DNA of 64,000 nt from Eumeta japonica (GCA_005406025.1 BGZK01000733.1:62001-126000); one strand, 5' to 3'. Counted from the first letter of the stretch, positions 58,901 to 61,574 are shown. Numbers and translations: made by a program. The notes: a model not told the origin generated them from the sequence alone.

Positions 58901-61574
58901 ACTCTGTAAGATAATACTTGAAAAACGTTTCACCCCATGCATGATATGACGTCTGCTACACCATCAATCATTTTTTGTCCCGAATATTTTAATTATACCT
59001 ATCGCGGTCGAAGTAAAGATCGATTTGTTCGTATCTTTTAAAACACGCCAAAATAATCTTGCTGGTTTCAGATTTGAACACGGCAAGTGGATCATTCTCG
59101 TCGTTGATTATTTAGTCTTCATTAATACCCCTCAAACTTGTATAATATTATTGTCTGCAATGCAATAATTTATTTTGTCAATCATATTGTCGTAGAATTT
59201 TTTGGCTCAGCGGAACTTAAAGATCGCAAGCACTGCACAAAGCAATACGAGCTGCATACGGGGCGTCGCTGCATCCGTCTTATATGTACAAACACTTCCA
59301 TGTCGCAGGTGAAATTTGATGACTAAAAAGCACTCGGATTATTCGGACCTGGGGTTAAGTAATTTGGATCACTGTGATTCTTAACATACATAAAAAATCG
59401 CAACATATTTGCATACCAGTTCAGTAGTAACTGAGTGTAGAGCTTGAATATTTTAAAAATGTTTTCAAATTTATGCAGAAATCTGAATTTTGGTGAACGT
59501 CAATTTTAATATAACACCAATTGTAAAAAAATAAATACAACATACTGATAATATGTGCCTCTGAATGGTTTTGAATCAAATTCGGCGCACTGCTGCGAGC
59601 GGAAGTCCAGGGAGCCCGGGGGACAGTCCTGTGTGTTACACGAGTAGTACTTGGTGTCGCCGCCCGCGCAGCGCGACCGCCCGTCAGACCTAGAATAAGG
59701 GTGAAACTTTATGTAGCTCGATGTTTCTCTCTAGATAACCACTTAAACATACCACATTGAGGAAAATCAAAAGCAGCGCCGTAATTAACTGCGACCCGCT
59801 TTCAGTATGCAGGCATCTAAAGTGTAATCGATTAAAAGAATAAACTCTTTGATTGCTATTCGATTATAACAAGTTAGTCAGAAACGATAAGGTCTAAAAT
59901 TAACATCACTATGTAATTATCAAAGGATACGTTGATAATCTATATATTTGTATGTATATTTTAGGGTTTTTGCATAAAAAAAATCCTTAGAAATGGGATA
60001 ATTTATTGGAACTGAATCAAAAGTGGAACATAAGATCGGGAGCAAAATCGGAATCGGGATTAGATCGAGACGAAATCACACAGCGTCATTATTTCCTACA
60101 AAAGAGAGGTCGAAAATGAGTGTAAAGACGGGTTCAAAATTTAAAGTATGAGCGGGATCTTTTATGTTTTGTGTATTCTACCTACTAGGATTTGTCCCCG
60201 GCTTCGATCATGTATTTGTATTATTGAACCGAATTACTACACCGATTCTAAAAAATTTCTCAGTAAGTTATCCTCAAAATATTATCCACAAAAATATCAG
60301 CTAAATTTCATTTTGGTATTGACCCCTGGCTTTGTTTAAATCGGAACTGCGATTGGATCGGAAGAGGAATTGAAAACGGGACGGAGGGCAAAATCGAAAA
60401 CGAGAACGGAACCGAAATTGAAAACGGGACTAGAGTCGAAAACGAGCGTGGGGACCGGATCAGATAAAAAGTGTGACTGGGATTGGAATCGAGAACGAGA
60501 CTCGGATTGAAATTGACATCCATCGATACAAAAGAAAAAAAGACACTACGTTTATACTGGTGCAACTGCAATTCTTAACTTTCCCTTAACCATAACTTAA
60601 TCTTAATCTTAACTAATGTAGAAAGTGTAGAATATTTGCTGAACCAGCTTGTACTGAAGAAAGGTGAGTGGTCAAAATGTTGCTTTCGATTCGGAAGATC
60701 CTAGATTCGAATCAGAATGAAGTCGTAGATAGATTAATGTGTGACTGTTTAATTTATACGAAATTACGGAAATAAATAATTAATGGTCGATCCGGAATGT
60801 GATCACCACACCGATAACAATGACTCTTAACTCACACTAGACTAGCATGGAGAGCTTAAAGTCCAAGTTTCTCAATCTAAATAAAAATATTACAGAAGGG
60901 TATGACTCTACAGCTGATTGATAAAAAAATATCTATGATAACGACGTTTATAATACTACCACTTGCCTTTGCTTTATCACGGACACGATCTTCAAAAGTG
61001 ACGTCCATTAATGGATATATAATTTTGTGGAAATATTTAACGTATAGGTAATTATTTACACAACGCATTTGCTATTTACTTACCATTTTCACTTAAGGTA
61101 TTGCTGATACATAGATAAGTGCGTGGGTACCCTCATACATTAACAATTAATGTAATAAACCAATAAAATGTAACATTGTTTTTTATCCGAAACATTGTCA
61201 CACATTGAAACTTTCACGATACGGCACCTACTTTTGATTTAAGTACTGAACGTATCGGTTTAAGTTCACCTGTACAACTTTCTTAGAGGACTAAACACCG
61301 AATTACTTATATCTACTCCATTAATGATCAATTCAATACTAGGATCAAAATTTCTGCCAGACACGTGTTTATAAATACTAGGTCAGTAGACTAACTCGAC
61401 TTGAAGACATATCCTCTTCTGGGTGGCGACGCCGCCGCCGCACGTGCGGCTGCAGGCGGACGGCTCGCCCCACGGCCCCCAGGCGCCGTAGCCCTCGCCG
61501 CCGGGCAGCACGTACGACGCGGGCAGGTGCAGCCGCGCGCCCTGGCGCCGGTGCCGGCTCCTATGTTTCGATAC
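516..61574 (-). CDS. Ppn: Papilin-like extracellular matrix protein, 42 exons (5' and 3' incomplete)
   Basis: The joined exons encode 1949 codons with no stop and every junction agreeing in phase. Domain order, numbered from the first visible codon: TSP1 (about 20-75), ADAMTS-like cysteine-rich and spacer (75-320), six more TSP1 (320-673), acidic and Ser/Thr/Glu-rich region (675-1360), 13 papilin-cassette units of the form C-x4-[FYH]GCCPD-x6-GP-x3-GC (1370-1765), three Kunitz domains (1770-1949). This is the order in Drosophila papilin, a secreted basement-membrane glycoprotein related to the non-catalytic part of ADAMTS proteases. No metalloprotease domain is seen. The signal peptide and start are missing, and the C-terminus lies beyond position 1. 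Intron phases are mostly 1, as expected for shuffled extracellular modules. The assignment rests on module order and close resemblance to fly papilin as I remember it; no search was run. Confidence 0.95.
846..1022 (-). CDS. Ppn: papilin exon 41: Kunitz domain 2
   Basis: A 177-nt phase 1-1 exon encoding DACKLPKVKGVCDGYNLRW, CGQFVYGGCLGNDNNF and ACQTQC. All six cysteines are present; P1 is Asp. Donor GTGACA. Confidence 0.94.
1482..1661 (-). CDS. Ppn: papilin exon 40: Kunitz domain 1
   Basis: A 180-nt phase 1-1 exon with a full six-Cys Kunitz domain: EWCALARDRGEPCNNYTVF, then YGGCSRFWYGGCGGNGNRF and a C-x3-C end (CEDTC). The P1 residue after the second Cys is Asn, not Lys or Arg, so trypsin inhibition is unlikely. 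The weak donor GTACCG is set by phase. Confidence 0.94.
1847..2133 (-). CDS. Ppn: papilin exon 39: cassette units 10-13
   Basis: A 287-nt exon encoding HTEASGPNYEGC, then CSSYQFGCCPDGVTVAKGP, CMESTYGCCGDGETAAQGP and CASSKHGCCPDGRTEAQGD, ending APENKQ. Unit 12 has CCGD for CCPD and unit 13 has GD for GP. Acceptor ATTCAG, donor GTGAGC. Confidence 0.94.
2549..2666 (-). CDS. Ppn: papilin exon 38: cassette unit 9 and start of unit 10
   Basis: Encodes CDCQSSRYGCCPDNVTVARG and CGCQYTTHGCCPDK, phase 1 to 2, 118 nt. Donor GTAACT splits the Lys codon of unit 10. NVT is a possible N-glycosylation site. Confidence 0.92.
3460..3497. repeat. (TA)n microsatellite
   Basis: About 17 uninterrupted TA dinucleotides. 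Confidence 0.95.
3745..4695 (-). mobile_element. decayed mariner transposon, fragment A
   Basis: The minus strand reads VAEELAIDYKTVLTHLKKAG and FDTWVLHELIEINLMNHVF, then TGDGKWIT and HDNARPHTSS, the HTH region and two catalytic-Asp regions of a DD34D mariner transposase. Stops, frameshifts and an internal deletion make it inactive. Positions 3745-3960 match, in reverse complement, the 3' flank of the copy at 25330-26630, so both copies belong to one family. Confidence 0.8.
5226..5399 (-). CDS. Ppn: papilin exon 37: cassette units 7-8
   Basis: A 174-nt phase 1-1 exon encoding ARGPAMEGC (end of unit 6), CNTSAHGCCPDGQTPAHGP and CLLYSFGCCPDNFKPAEGP. The acceptor AATTAG is poor in pyrimidines and the donor GTGTGC is weak, but both are fixed by phase and repeat register. 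Confidence 0.9.
5764..6000 (-). CDS. Ppn: papilin exon 36: EETTT repeat and cassette units 5-6
   Basis: A 237-nt phase 1-1 exon. It starts with a four-unit 18-bp tandem repeat encoding EETTTK-like blocks, then SCADTEFGCCADNTSAS and CHSTEFGCCPDDVTP. Unit 5 is short and lacks the GP. Fly papilin also has a Thr/Glu run here. Donor GTAAGT. Confidence 0.92.
6077..6144 (-). CDS. Ppn: papilin exon 35: cassette unit 4
   Basis: A 68-nt exon encoding YGCCEDGNTEAKGPGKIGC then PET. It is too short to show up as a long ORF. Acceptor CTTACAG, donor GTATGT, phase 2 to 1. Confidence 0.9.
7415..8113 (-). pseudogene. Helitron polyprotein N-terminal fragment (DUF6570-like), frameshifted
   Basis: Conceptual minus-strand frames start MRQRRSIETKDEKDDRLRKN and continue with IPCAICSKAL, MYSSILPEELVDLGNIITC, SRCHNHIRK and IPEELSNLTKLEERL. 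The C-x2-C, PEEL..L.....C..C and IPEEL..L..LEERL pattern resembles the zinc-binding N-terminal region of Helitron and related polyproteins. At least two frameshifts are needed to join the parts. Recognised from memory; no domain search was run. Confidence 0.5.
8165..9245. mobile_element. long inverted-repeat (foldback-like) element
   Basis: The left arm (about 8165-8545) and right arm (about 8865-9245) are diverged inverted copies. Both contain TTATTTTTGGAGTCGGTGCC or its complement at the inner ends, the ATTTATAAATAC...TATAGATAT block, and AAAACC-rich outer ends. The central 320 bp is GC-richer near 8730-8870 and has no clear ORF. No target duplication was identified. Confidence 0.7.
9322..9532 (-). 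CDS. Ppn: papilin exon 34: cassette units 2 and 3
   Basis: Encodes CPKAKSCNETEFGCCPD and SACAQSLYGCCKSDNTTEAQ, then a Pro run (CPPPPPACRSSE). Unit 3 has CCKSD in place of CCPD and lacks the usual GP. Donor GTGAGT was chosen over GTCTAG by phase with the next exon. Confidence 0.92.
10830..10935. repeat. degenerate GRAATCG-type hexamer tract
   Basis: A run of imperfect purine-rich hexamers such as GGAATCGATATCGGAAGC and CGAGATGAAATCGAGC. It belongs to the same family as tracts at 12118, 22755, 60005, 60345 and 62757. Confidence 0.55.
12118..12243. repeat. degenerate GRAATCG-type hexamer tract
   Basis: Imperfect hexamers such as GAATCAGAATAGAAAACGGG and GATCGAAATCGAAACTGAGG. Confidence 0.55.
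12477..12617 (-). CDS. Ppn: papilin exon 33: basic linker and cassette unit 1
   Basis: Encodes RWDWVSTVESYTTKPRC, then RPRRRSKCATSSFGCCPD and KKTPAKGPFDQG, the first papilin-cassette unit. Fly papilin has a basic KPRKCKPKK linker before CAKSEYGCCPDG in the same place. RPRRR fits a convertase site. A 141-nt phase 1-1 exon. Confidence 0.93.
13114..13191 (-). CDS. Ppn: papilin exon 32: last Ser/Thr/Glu exon
   Basis: A 78-nt phase 1-1 exon encoding GSTEGTTESGLTTTEGSTPT and GLSEGS. Acceptor TTTCAG, donor GTAAGT. It splices to the first papilin-cassette exon. Confidence 0.86.
14640..14865 (+). mobile_element. 3' tail of a non-LTR retrotransposon
   Basis: Ends in AATAAAGATATTTTGAATTT followed by GAATTGAAT, the kind of short TTGAA-type tail seen at the 3' ends of lepidopteran LINEs. 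No coding part is attached. Confidence 0.4.
15288..15332. repeat. perfect 19-bp hairpin
   Basis: TACTGTTTTTCCACTTATT and its exact reverse complement, separated by 7 nt. Confidence 0.9.
16594..16635. repeat. perfect 17-bp hairpin
   Basis: TTACTGGAAATAGGAAT and its exact reverse complement, separated by 8 nt. Confidence 0.9.
17270..18390 (-). mobile_element. jockey-like LINE reverse transcriptase fragment, disrupted
   Basis: Minus-strand frames read VLGPFIFLVYINDLLHL and VLFTDHTSLL (RT motifs; the catalytic YADD is altered to FTDH), then LLGLTLDAKLRWNSHI, LVYFNFFHSFMTYRI and LQKRAIYAVYDLR, the usual jockey-clade C-terminal order. Frameshifts and stops separate the parts. The sequence then runs out into untranslated tail towards 17270. 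Confidence 0.8.
19001..19345 (-). CDS. Ppn: papilin exon 31: long STEVS repeat exon
   Basis: A 345-nt phase 1-1 exon encoding about 12 degenerate units of the form [ST]TEVS[ST]xE, starting LSTEVGTTEMSISESSTTE and ending SEGATSMAG. It is the largest Ser/Thr/Glu exon and probably grew by internal duplication. Acceptor TTTCAG, donor GTTAGT. Confidence 0.88.
19965..20906. mobile_element. inverted-repeat element carrying DUF4817-like and GC-rich coding pieces
   Basis: Terminal arms of roughly 95 bp (about 19965-20066 and 20810-20906) share, in inverse, ACCRTATGGAATTAATGATG, CCGCAAATATT and TTTAGAACAACT.TGCCAAA. Inside on the plus strand are GDIAAALRLYNETYPDGYQP with VYRLRNNSP, resembling the DUF4817 helix-turn-helix of insect mobile elements, and a GC-rich frame ending AEHLFELYPNSL. 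An inner 22-bp-arm hairpin lies at 20777-20827. Confidence 0.6.
20390..20515 (+). CDS. DUF4817-like fragment inside the inverted-repeat element
   Basis: Reads GVRKGDIAAALRLYNETYPD followed by GYQPVSS and VYRLRNNSP then a stop. The pattern G....AA.R.Y...YP......S...........R.R resembles the DUF4817 domain at the N-terminus of proteins from insect mobile elements. A plausible gene start is not evident, so it may be a captured or decayed piece. Confidence 0.4.
21840..22400. repeat. low-complexity A/T homopolymer block
   Basis: Repeated runs of A6-12 next to T6-12 over about 550 bp, with almost no G or C. Confidence 0.8.
22755..22925. repeat. degenerate hexamer tract (pyrimidine strand up)
   Basis: Imperfect TCGATTCCGG-like hexamers such as CAATTCTGATTCCGGTAC and TTTCGATTTCGACTCCGGTC. 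This is the reverse orientation of the tracts at 10830 and 60345. Confidence 0.55.
24208..24282 (-). CDS. Ppn: papilin exon 30: Ser/Thr/Glu-rich
   Basis: A 75-nt phase 1-1 exon encoding GSTESTTELGLSTEESTAKE and SSEGS. Acceptor TTTCAG, donor GTAAGT. Its copies at 27530, 13114 and the relic at 31214 show that this exon type has been duplicated across about 18 kb. Confidence 0.86.
24547..24711 (-). CDS. Ppn: papilin exon 29: Ser/Thr/Glu-rich, apparent GC donor
   Basis: A 165-nt phase 1-1 exon encoding SAAEASTAEVSTTEVSITEV through SETTPLIEG. The only boundary that keeps the frame is GAAG|GCAATA, a GC-AG intron. The next GT (at 24533) would end in phase 2, and the following exon then reads straight into TAG. 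Confidence 0.83.
25330..26630 (+). mobile_element. decayed mariner transposon, fragment B
   Basis: Plus-strand pieces read NWFKHFQSGNFDIKDEPRSG and RPATD, KTFLTHVKKVGHT, SWAEGKQAPQTLAKPGLTRN, LMHPPHSSDLATLDFQLF and RLTSKEDCQNY, in the order of a mariner transposase. Several stops and frameshifts are present. The 3' flank matches 3745-3960 in inverse. Confidence 0.85.
27300..27480 (-). repeat. degraded copies of a Ser/Thr exon 3' end
   Basis: Three blocks about 60-70 bp apart resemble the end of the exon at 27530 (plus strand GCGACTTACTTGAGCTTTCA). They read GCGACTTATTTGGCCGTTCG, GTAACTTACTCGGCCGTCAG and GCGACGCACTTGGTCCTTTA. They look like partial tandem duplications in decay. Confidence 0.4.
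27530..27603 (-). CDS. Ppn: papilin exon 28: Ser/Thr/Glu-rich, paralogous to exons 30 and 32
   Basis: Phase 1-1 exon encoding GSSESVTEIGSSTEESTSMG and SSESS, about 75 nt by frame; its 5' edge may be off by one. It shares the plan GSxExxTExGxSTEEST..SSE.S with 24208-24282, and both end in CAA|GTAAGT. Confidence 0.82.
27821..27910 (-). CDS. Ppn: papilin exon 27: Ser/Thr/Glu-rich
   Basis: A 90-nt phase 1-1 exon encoding STTEMSTTEVSTLSSEIAST followed by EFKVTSSTEG. The acceptor is a strong pyrimidine tract ending TTTTCAG; the donor GTCAGC is weak. Confidence 0.83.
28734..30105 (+). mobile_element. Helitron with decayed helicase C-terminus
   Basis: Starts TCTATACTAATATTATAAAC after an A and ends with the hairpin GCGGGCGGAGCCGC and CTAG before a T, the usual Helitron ends and A|T insertion site. 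Inside, at 29200-29381, the plus strand reads QGQIIKVAGIHLSTQCFSFG then QLYVACSRVS, the conserved end of the Helitron Pif1-type helicase. No full Rep or helicase frame is present, so the copy is non-autonomous. Confidence 0.8.
29533..29733 (-). mobile_element. short non-autonomous Helitron nested in the larger one
   Basis: On the minus strand it starts TCTATACGTATATAATGAAA after an A and ends GAAGCGGGCGGGACAGCTAG before a T. About 201 bp. Its body (AGTAGCCTAGAACCATCTAC on the plus strand) recurs at 63413 and 63646. Confidence 0.7.
30115..30273 (+). pseudogene. helicase-like scrap
   Basis: Reads AYAMTINKAQRLFKGQDC, reminiscent of the YAMTINKAQGQ motif of Helitron helicases, directly after the Helitron 3' end. 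The rest is not recognisable. Confidence 0.35.
31214..31279 (-). pseudogene. relic Ser/Thr/Glu exon with both splice sites lost
   Basis: Reads GSIENTTTENKASTLTGLP and EKS, related to the exons at 24208-24282 and 13114-13191 (GSTE.TTE..L...). Where those exons have CAG|GT this copy has TGG|GT, and where they have A|GTAAGT it has A|TTGAGT. The acceptor AG and donor GT are both gone, so I read it as a dead duplicated exon. Confidence 0.65.
31953..32033 (-). CDS. Ppn: papilin exon 26: Ser/Thr/Glu-rich
   Basis: An 81-nt phase 1-1 exon encoding LTTEETTTDLSTSPESEST followed by ASEGSTEG. Acceptor GTTTCAG, donor GTTACA. The composition matches mucin-like O-glycosylated linkers. Confidence 0.86.
32034..34896 (-). 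other. papilin intron, 2.9 kb, repeat-derived
   Basis: It contains a degraded non-autonomous Helitron end (33699-33728, TGCGGGCGGAGCCGCGGAC ending CTAG). It also has a conserved-looking repeat from about 34130 to 34620 that ends TTTTGGCTCGGAACCCTAAT. I see no gene. Confidence 0.5.
34897..34983 (-). CDS. Ppn: papilin tandem exon copy 8 of 8 (3'-most)
   Basis: An 87-nt phase 1-1 exon of the same unit ending SEGTGPTE. Splicing to the exon at 31953-32033 gives a Lys codon, then LTTEE. The repeat unit ends abruptly about 100 bp downstream of this exon. Confidence 0.88.
35205..35291 (-). CDS. Ppn: papilin tandem exon copy 7 of 8
   Basis: An 87-nt phase 1-1 exon of the same unit, with the Ser-to-Phe change at the first full codon shared with copy 5. 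It ends SEGSGPTE. Splice sites are intact. Confidence 0.88.
35513..35599 (-). CDS. Ppn: papilin tandem exon copy 6 of 8
   Basis: An 87-nt phase 1-1 exon of the same unit (STEVSATEAS start), ending SEGSGPTE. Splice sites are intact. Confidence 0.88.
35815..35901 (-). CDS. Ppn: papilin tandem exon copy 5 of 8
   Basis: An 87-nt phase 1-1 exon of the same unit, with Phe in place of the first Ser (FTEVSATEAS), ending SEGTGPTE. The repeat here is about 302 bp, slightly shorter than the others. Confidence 0.88.
36123..36209 (-). CDS. Ppn: papilin tandem exon copy 4 of 8
   Basis: An 87-nt phase 1-1 exon of the same unit, ending SEGSGPTE. The acceptor reads TTTCAG instead of TTCCAG but is intact. 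Confidence 0.88.
36432..36518 (-). CDS. Ppn: papilin tandem exon copy 3 of 8
   Basis: An 87-nt phase 1-1 exon with the same 29-residue unit as its neighbours, ending SEGTGPTE. The flanking intron is also repeated, so the duplication unit is exon plus intron, about 308 bp. Confidence 0.88.
36740..36826 (-). CDS. Ppn: papilin tandem exon copy 2 of 8
   Basis: An 87-nt phase 1-1 exon encoding STEVSATEASVTSSETGSTE followed by SEGSGPTE. The junction to the previous copy makes a Met codon from A and TG. Acceptor TTCCAG, donor GTTAGT. Confidence 0.88.
37049..37135 (-). CDS. Ppn: papilin tandem exon copy 1 of 8 (5'-most)
   Basis: An 87-nt phase 1-1 exon encoding STEVSATEVSVTSSETGSTE followed by SEGTGPTE. 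It carries two copies of GAAGTAAGT inside the coding sequence, each looking like a splice donor. Acceptor CAG and donor AAA|GTTAGT as in all copies. Confidence 0.88.
37136..39182 (-). other. papilin intron with two GC-rich islands
   Basis: Mostly AT-rich, but 37790-38030 and 38290-38720 are distinctly GC-rich. I could not assign a domain in any frame of either island. Confidence 0.5.
39183..39392 (-). CDS. Ppn: papilin exon 17: Ser/Thr/Lys-rich linker
   Basis: A stop-free 210-nt phase 1-1 exon encoding EFTLVVSGSTTKLSNSTEF through NSSTTEG. Unlike its neighbours it is not strongly acidic and contains Lys, Phe and Leu. NST, NMT and NSS are possible N-glycosylation sites. Acceptor ATTACAG, donor G|GTACAC. 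Confidence 0.8.
39491..39565 (-). CDS. Ppn: papilin exon 16: candidate glycosaminoglycan-attachment segment
   Basis: Encodes DEGSGDTSFTTDAESEF and TQESGSGTG. The acidic residues next to SG dipeptides fit the loose consensus for chondroitin or heparan sulfate attachment, in line with papilin being a proteoglycan-like glycoprotein. The acceptor ACAG is preceded by a TTAAC branch-like sequence. Phase 1-1, 75 nt. Confidence 0.8.
39644..39674 (-). CDS. Ppn: papilin exon 15: 31-nt microexon
   Basis: Encodes NTMFSDGVGT plus one base. It is needed to carry the frame from phase 0 (exon 14) to phase 1 (exon 16). Acceptor GTTGCAG and donor GTGAGT are both strong. The following 78 bp could instead be read through in frame, giving one longer exon from 39491 to 39674. 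Confidence 0.72.
40047..40180 (-). CDS. Ppn: papilin exon 14: acidic segment after the TSP1 block
   Basis: Encodes DEMIPVNVSSRTLDDEDLDY, then CDEEEDYSEIGIEDAST and SPGITDLL. Fly papilin has an acidic stretch with EDCDEDGIE in the same position. The acidic run with nearby Tyr could be tyrosine-sulfated (inference). Acceptor TTTACAG, donor CTA|GTAAGA, phase 1 to 0. Confidence 0.85.
40385..40560 (-). mobile_element. mariner transposase C-terminal fragment, different subfamily
   Basis: The minus strand reads YTLDLAPCNFFLFANIKNQL and RG, a stop, then VSSPEEAVKEYEKDVTEEWH and KCF. DLAPCNFFLF is the third catalytic Asp region of mariner. It lacks the sequence of the other copies in the window. Confidence 0.75.
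41257..41592. mobile_element. short repeat bounded by GGTTCCGTACC
   Basis: Starts TTTAGGGTTCCGTACCCAAA and ends ATGGTACGGAACCCTTCG, so the ends are inverted copies. The internal text (CTATATCTTTTAAACTGTAA, GAAATTTTTACAGGATATGT) matches a widespread lepidopteran interspersed repeat as I remember it. Confidence 0.55.
42690..43795 (+). mobile_element. LINE reverse transcriptase fragment, disrupted
   Basis: Plus-strand frames read WCKAVIVPLYKRKNSRQVCT, YHPIILLSFVGKL, AYDRVKRNDL, SPWLFNLFMDSC, WLLYADDQVIL, YGSESWLWQKKNESRINAEE-like text and MCGV. YADD is the RT catalytic motif. The order is that of a non-LTR reverse transcriptase; at least three frameshifts or stops are present. Confidence 0.8.
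43906..43954. repeat. (TA)n microsatellite
   Basis: About 23 TA dinucleotides, 110 bp downstream of the LINE fragment. Confidence 0.95.
44060..44880 (+). mobile_element. decayed mariner transposon, fragment C
   Basis: The plus strand reads LDTWVPDELTKRNLTYRVF and ICDSL, then FHHDNARPHTFLATQQ (second catalytic Asp), with several stops and frameshifts. A palindrome GACCCAAGTATCAA / TTGATACTTGGGTC sits at 44154-44185 at its coding edge. A short TTGAATTTTGAATTT tail follows near 44900. Confidence 0.82.
45360..45501 (-). CDS. Ppn: papilin exon 13: TSP1-7
   Basis: Encodes CSKKCGGGQRQRSVMCLSS, VDLCGDKTVPDSVQACNEF and PCDE, the last TSP1 repeat. It starts in phase 0 and ends in phase 1, so the phase-0 TSP1 block ends here and the phase-1 Ser/Thr exons begin. 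The acceptor is GCGACAG; the donor is G|GTATTG. Confidence 0.94.
45502..47883 (-). other. papilin intron, 2.4 kb
   Basis: A probable inverted-repeat element at about 45790-46300 has ends GAAGTCATACTTCTTTAGGC and GAAGTATAACTTC-type inverse. Related ends occur near 19700 and 53890. Otherwise AT-rich with no gene. Confidence 0.45.
47884..48069 (-). CDS. Ppn: papilin exon 12: TSP1-6
   Basis: A 186-nt phase 0-0 exon encoding CSVKCGKGVKIRRVFCGLFD, EDDKC, SSIPCEEPLENCKADW and FSGPWTE. Fly papilin has the same CGKGVKSRIVICGEFDG string in the equivalent repeat. Acceptor TTTTAG, donor GAG|GTAAAT. Confidence 0.95.
48251..48693. mobile_element. MITE with TIR ACATACNNNATATTACGTGACC
   Basis: The left end ACATACACCATATTACGTGA and the right end, in reverse complement ACATACCTATATTACGTGAC, pair over about 21 bp. 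The interior has a G-run (48320s) and no ORF. Confidence 0.72.
49294..49484 (+). CDS. THAP-type zinc-finger fragment
   Basis: Starts MSNLKSYRSCFVPLCTNTTK, then NVPQDEKRRKNGFKQCSEI and TFCCEDHFD. The C-x4-C ... C/W ... C-x2-H spacing and FCCEDHF end match THAP domains, DNA-binding modules found in transposases and host factors. The first exon-like piece ends at GAT|GTAAGT, a strong donor. It lies on the opposite strand within a papilin intron, flanked by TGACGTCA-like motifs, and is probably part of a mobile element, though a nested gene is possible. Confidence 0.55.
49835..50011 (-). CDS. Ppn: papilin exon 11: TSP1-5
   Basis: A 177-nt phase 0-0 exon encoding CDTCMSNVRTRTAYCATK, VVNDSFC and CEGTKKPKCEA, then WYASQWGP, the start of TSP1-6. 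The CDTC start is atypical for TSP1, but fly papilin has CNACG at the same repeat. Acceptor TTTTCAG, donor GTGAGT. Confidence 0.94.
50012..50954 (-). other. papilin intron, no feature seen
   Basis: AT-rich, with only short chance reading frames. Confidence 0.6.
50955..51134 (-). CDS. Ppn: papilin exon 10: TSP1-4
   Basis: A 180-nt phase 0-0 exon encoding CDKLCDEGQQTRQVVCHQK, FPDDQCSEEKPDTEKSC, LCEG and VDWVLSKFTG. It covers TSP1-4 and the start of TSP1-5. The last part closely resembles fly CEGVDWIISQWSG. Confidence 0.95.
51271..51391 (-). CDS. Ppn: papilin exon 9: TSP1-3 (end) and TSP1-4 (start)
   Basis: Encodes RPSIVENNECY, HPALHQRCNENATCPSW and FVGPWKP. The final Pro codon abuts donor GTGAGT, so the Trp-containing start of TSP1-4 sits here and its first Cys in the next exon. 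NAT is a possible N-glycosylation site. Phase 2 to 0. Confidence 0.93.
51392..52115 (-). other. papilin intron, no feature seen
   Basis: AT-rich. A mildly GC-rich patch at 51530-51560 has no clear function. Confidence 0.6.
52116..52338 (-). CDS. Ppn: papilin exon 8: TSP1-2 (end) and TSP1-3 (start)
   Basis: Encodes SQVRPVTC, then CDDMIKPESIQACGTEPCPP, closing TSP1-2. WVQGPWSPCSKPCGEGG with SRQVYC opens TSP1-3. The six-Cys TSP1 pattern and the W..GPWS.CS..CG core are clear. Acceptor CTCAG, donor GG|GTAAGT, phase 1 to 2. Confidence 0.95.
52479..52614 (-). CDS. Ppn: papilin exon 7: end of spacer and start of TSP1-2
   Basis: Encodes LLLLQEVNVGIKYEYSIP, the spacer end found in papilins and ADAMTS-like proteins, then WVYEDFTPCSVTCGGG, the first half of a TSP1 repeat. 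Donor GTGATT at 52478 splits a Gly codon inside CGGG; the next exon restores it as GSQVR. Confidence 0.93.
52703..52878 (-). CDS. Ppn: papilin exon 6: spacer core
   Basis: Encodes NNGTYYVNGNYRIDFPRSL, FAGCLWHYERD and GPTTEPLYLS, strongly like the ADAMTS and papilin spacer motif G.Y..NG...IDFPR. NGT is a possible N-glycosylation site. Acceptor TTTCAG, donor TCG|GTAGGT, phase 1 to 0. Confidence 0.95.
52974..53054 (-). CDS. Ppn: papilin exon 5: spacer
   Basis: An 81-nt phase 1-1 exon encoding YNDVLLIPEGSTTIVISEI and NNYL, beta-strand segments of the ADAMTS spacer. The acceptor TTTTAG lies at 53056-53055 and the donor GTACGT at 52973. The upstream intron of 3.4 kb is one of the longer ones in the 5' half. 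Confidence 0.93.
53055..56515 (-). other. papilin intron, 3.5 kb
   Basis: Contains a Harbinger-like fragment at 54985. A GC-richer stretch at 55260-55420 and 55590-55800 is not assignable. The rest is AT-rich. Confidence 0.5.
54985..55125 (+). mobile_element. Harbinger/PIF transposase fragment
   Basis: Plus strand reads FTKFNSTETFPDVIGALNCT and HIKI. F[PG][ND]VIGA[LI][DN]CTHI is the start of the catalytic region of Harbinger (HARBI1-like) transposases; the catalytic Asp position is Asn here. No longer frame follows. Confidence 0.6.
56516..56639 (-). CDS. Ppn: papilin exon 4: end of cysteine-rich region, start of spacer
   Basis: Encodes PVGCDMMLGSNAQEDKC followed by a Cys-Arg-Glu-Cys segment and DTQDLRQG. 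It matches the ADAMTS motif VGCD..LGS...D.C..C.G....C. Donor G|GTGGAG was chosen because it joins in phase 1 to the next exon to give DLRQGYND, equivalent to DLAPGYND in fly papilin. Confidence 0.93.
56710..56860 (-). CDS. Ppn: papilin exon 3: ADAMTS-like cysteine-rich region
   Basis: Encodes WVPYTKGPKPCELNCMP, a FYYR motif, EKVVDGTRCNDD and VCVDGVCQ. These are hallmark strings of the ADAMTS cysteine-rich domain, where the conserved Cys framework packs against the spacer. Acceptor TTTACAG, donor CAG|GTAAGC, phase 2 to 0. Confidence 0.95.
56861..59545 (-). other. papilin intron, 2.7 kb
   Basis: Holds a LINE 3' fragment near 58200-58615. A plus-strand reading frame at 57614-57910 is not recognised and is not convincing as a gene. 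Confidence 0.5.
58200..58615 (+). mobile_element. decayed LINE 3' coding end
   Basis: The plus strand reads VASLCLV, HRQHHLDCWRSTTELP and KSVLPFQKPARHK. It resembles the VASLCVFYRIYHG...HPHHLDAWRST...R ending of jockey/CR1-like polyproteins common in moths. A GTTGCAAGTGTCAATGGGCG motif marks the 3' end. Confidence 0.6.
59546..59689 (-). CDS. Ppn: papilin exon 2: end of TSP1-1 and start of ADAMTS-like cysteine-rich region
   Basis: Encodes CAGGDTKYYSCNTQDCP, the C-terminal half of the first TSP1 repeat, followed by LDFRSQQCAEFD and GTYY, the start of the ADAMTS cysteine-rich region. Acceptor TAG, donor GTATGT. Using this donor and the next exon's first base gives His before WVPYT, where fly papilin has a Glu-Trp pair. 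Length 144 nt, phase 2 to 2. Confidence 0.93.
60005..60080. repeat. degenerate GRAATCG-type hexamer tract
   Basis: Units such as GGAACTGAATCAAAAGTGG and AAATCGGAATCGGGATTAG. Confidence 0.5.
60345..60520. repeat. degenerate GRAATCG-type hexamer tract
   Basis: Units such as CGAAAACGAGAACGGAACCG and GGAATCGAGAACGAGACTCG. This is the longest tract of the family on this strand. Confidence 0.6.
61396..61574 (-). CDS. Ppn: papilin exon 1 of the visible part: linker, possible furin site, first half of TSP1-1
   Basis: Encodes a basic stretch with RHRRQ, then LHLPASYVLPGGEG and the TSP1 core WGPWGEPSACSRTCGGG. RHRR fits a proprotein-convertase site; fly papilin has RQKRQ in the same place followed by a similar LP..V.PGGEG. 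The acceptor is placed at CAG before GTATCG (phase 0); an alternative TAG gives a start at 61560. The donor GTTAGT lies at 61395 after two bases of a Glu codon. No ATG with a signal peptide is seen, so at least one upstream exon is missing. Confidence 0.88.
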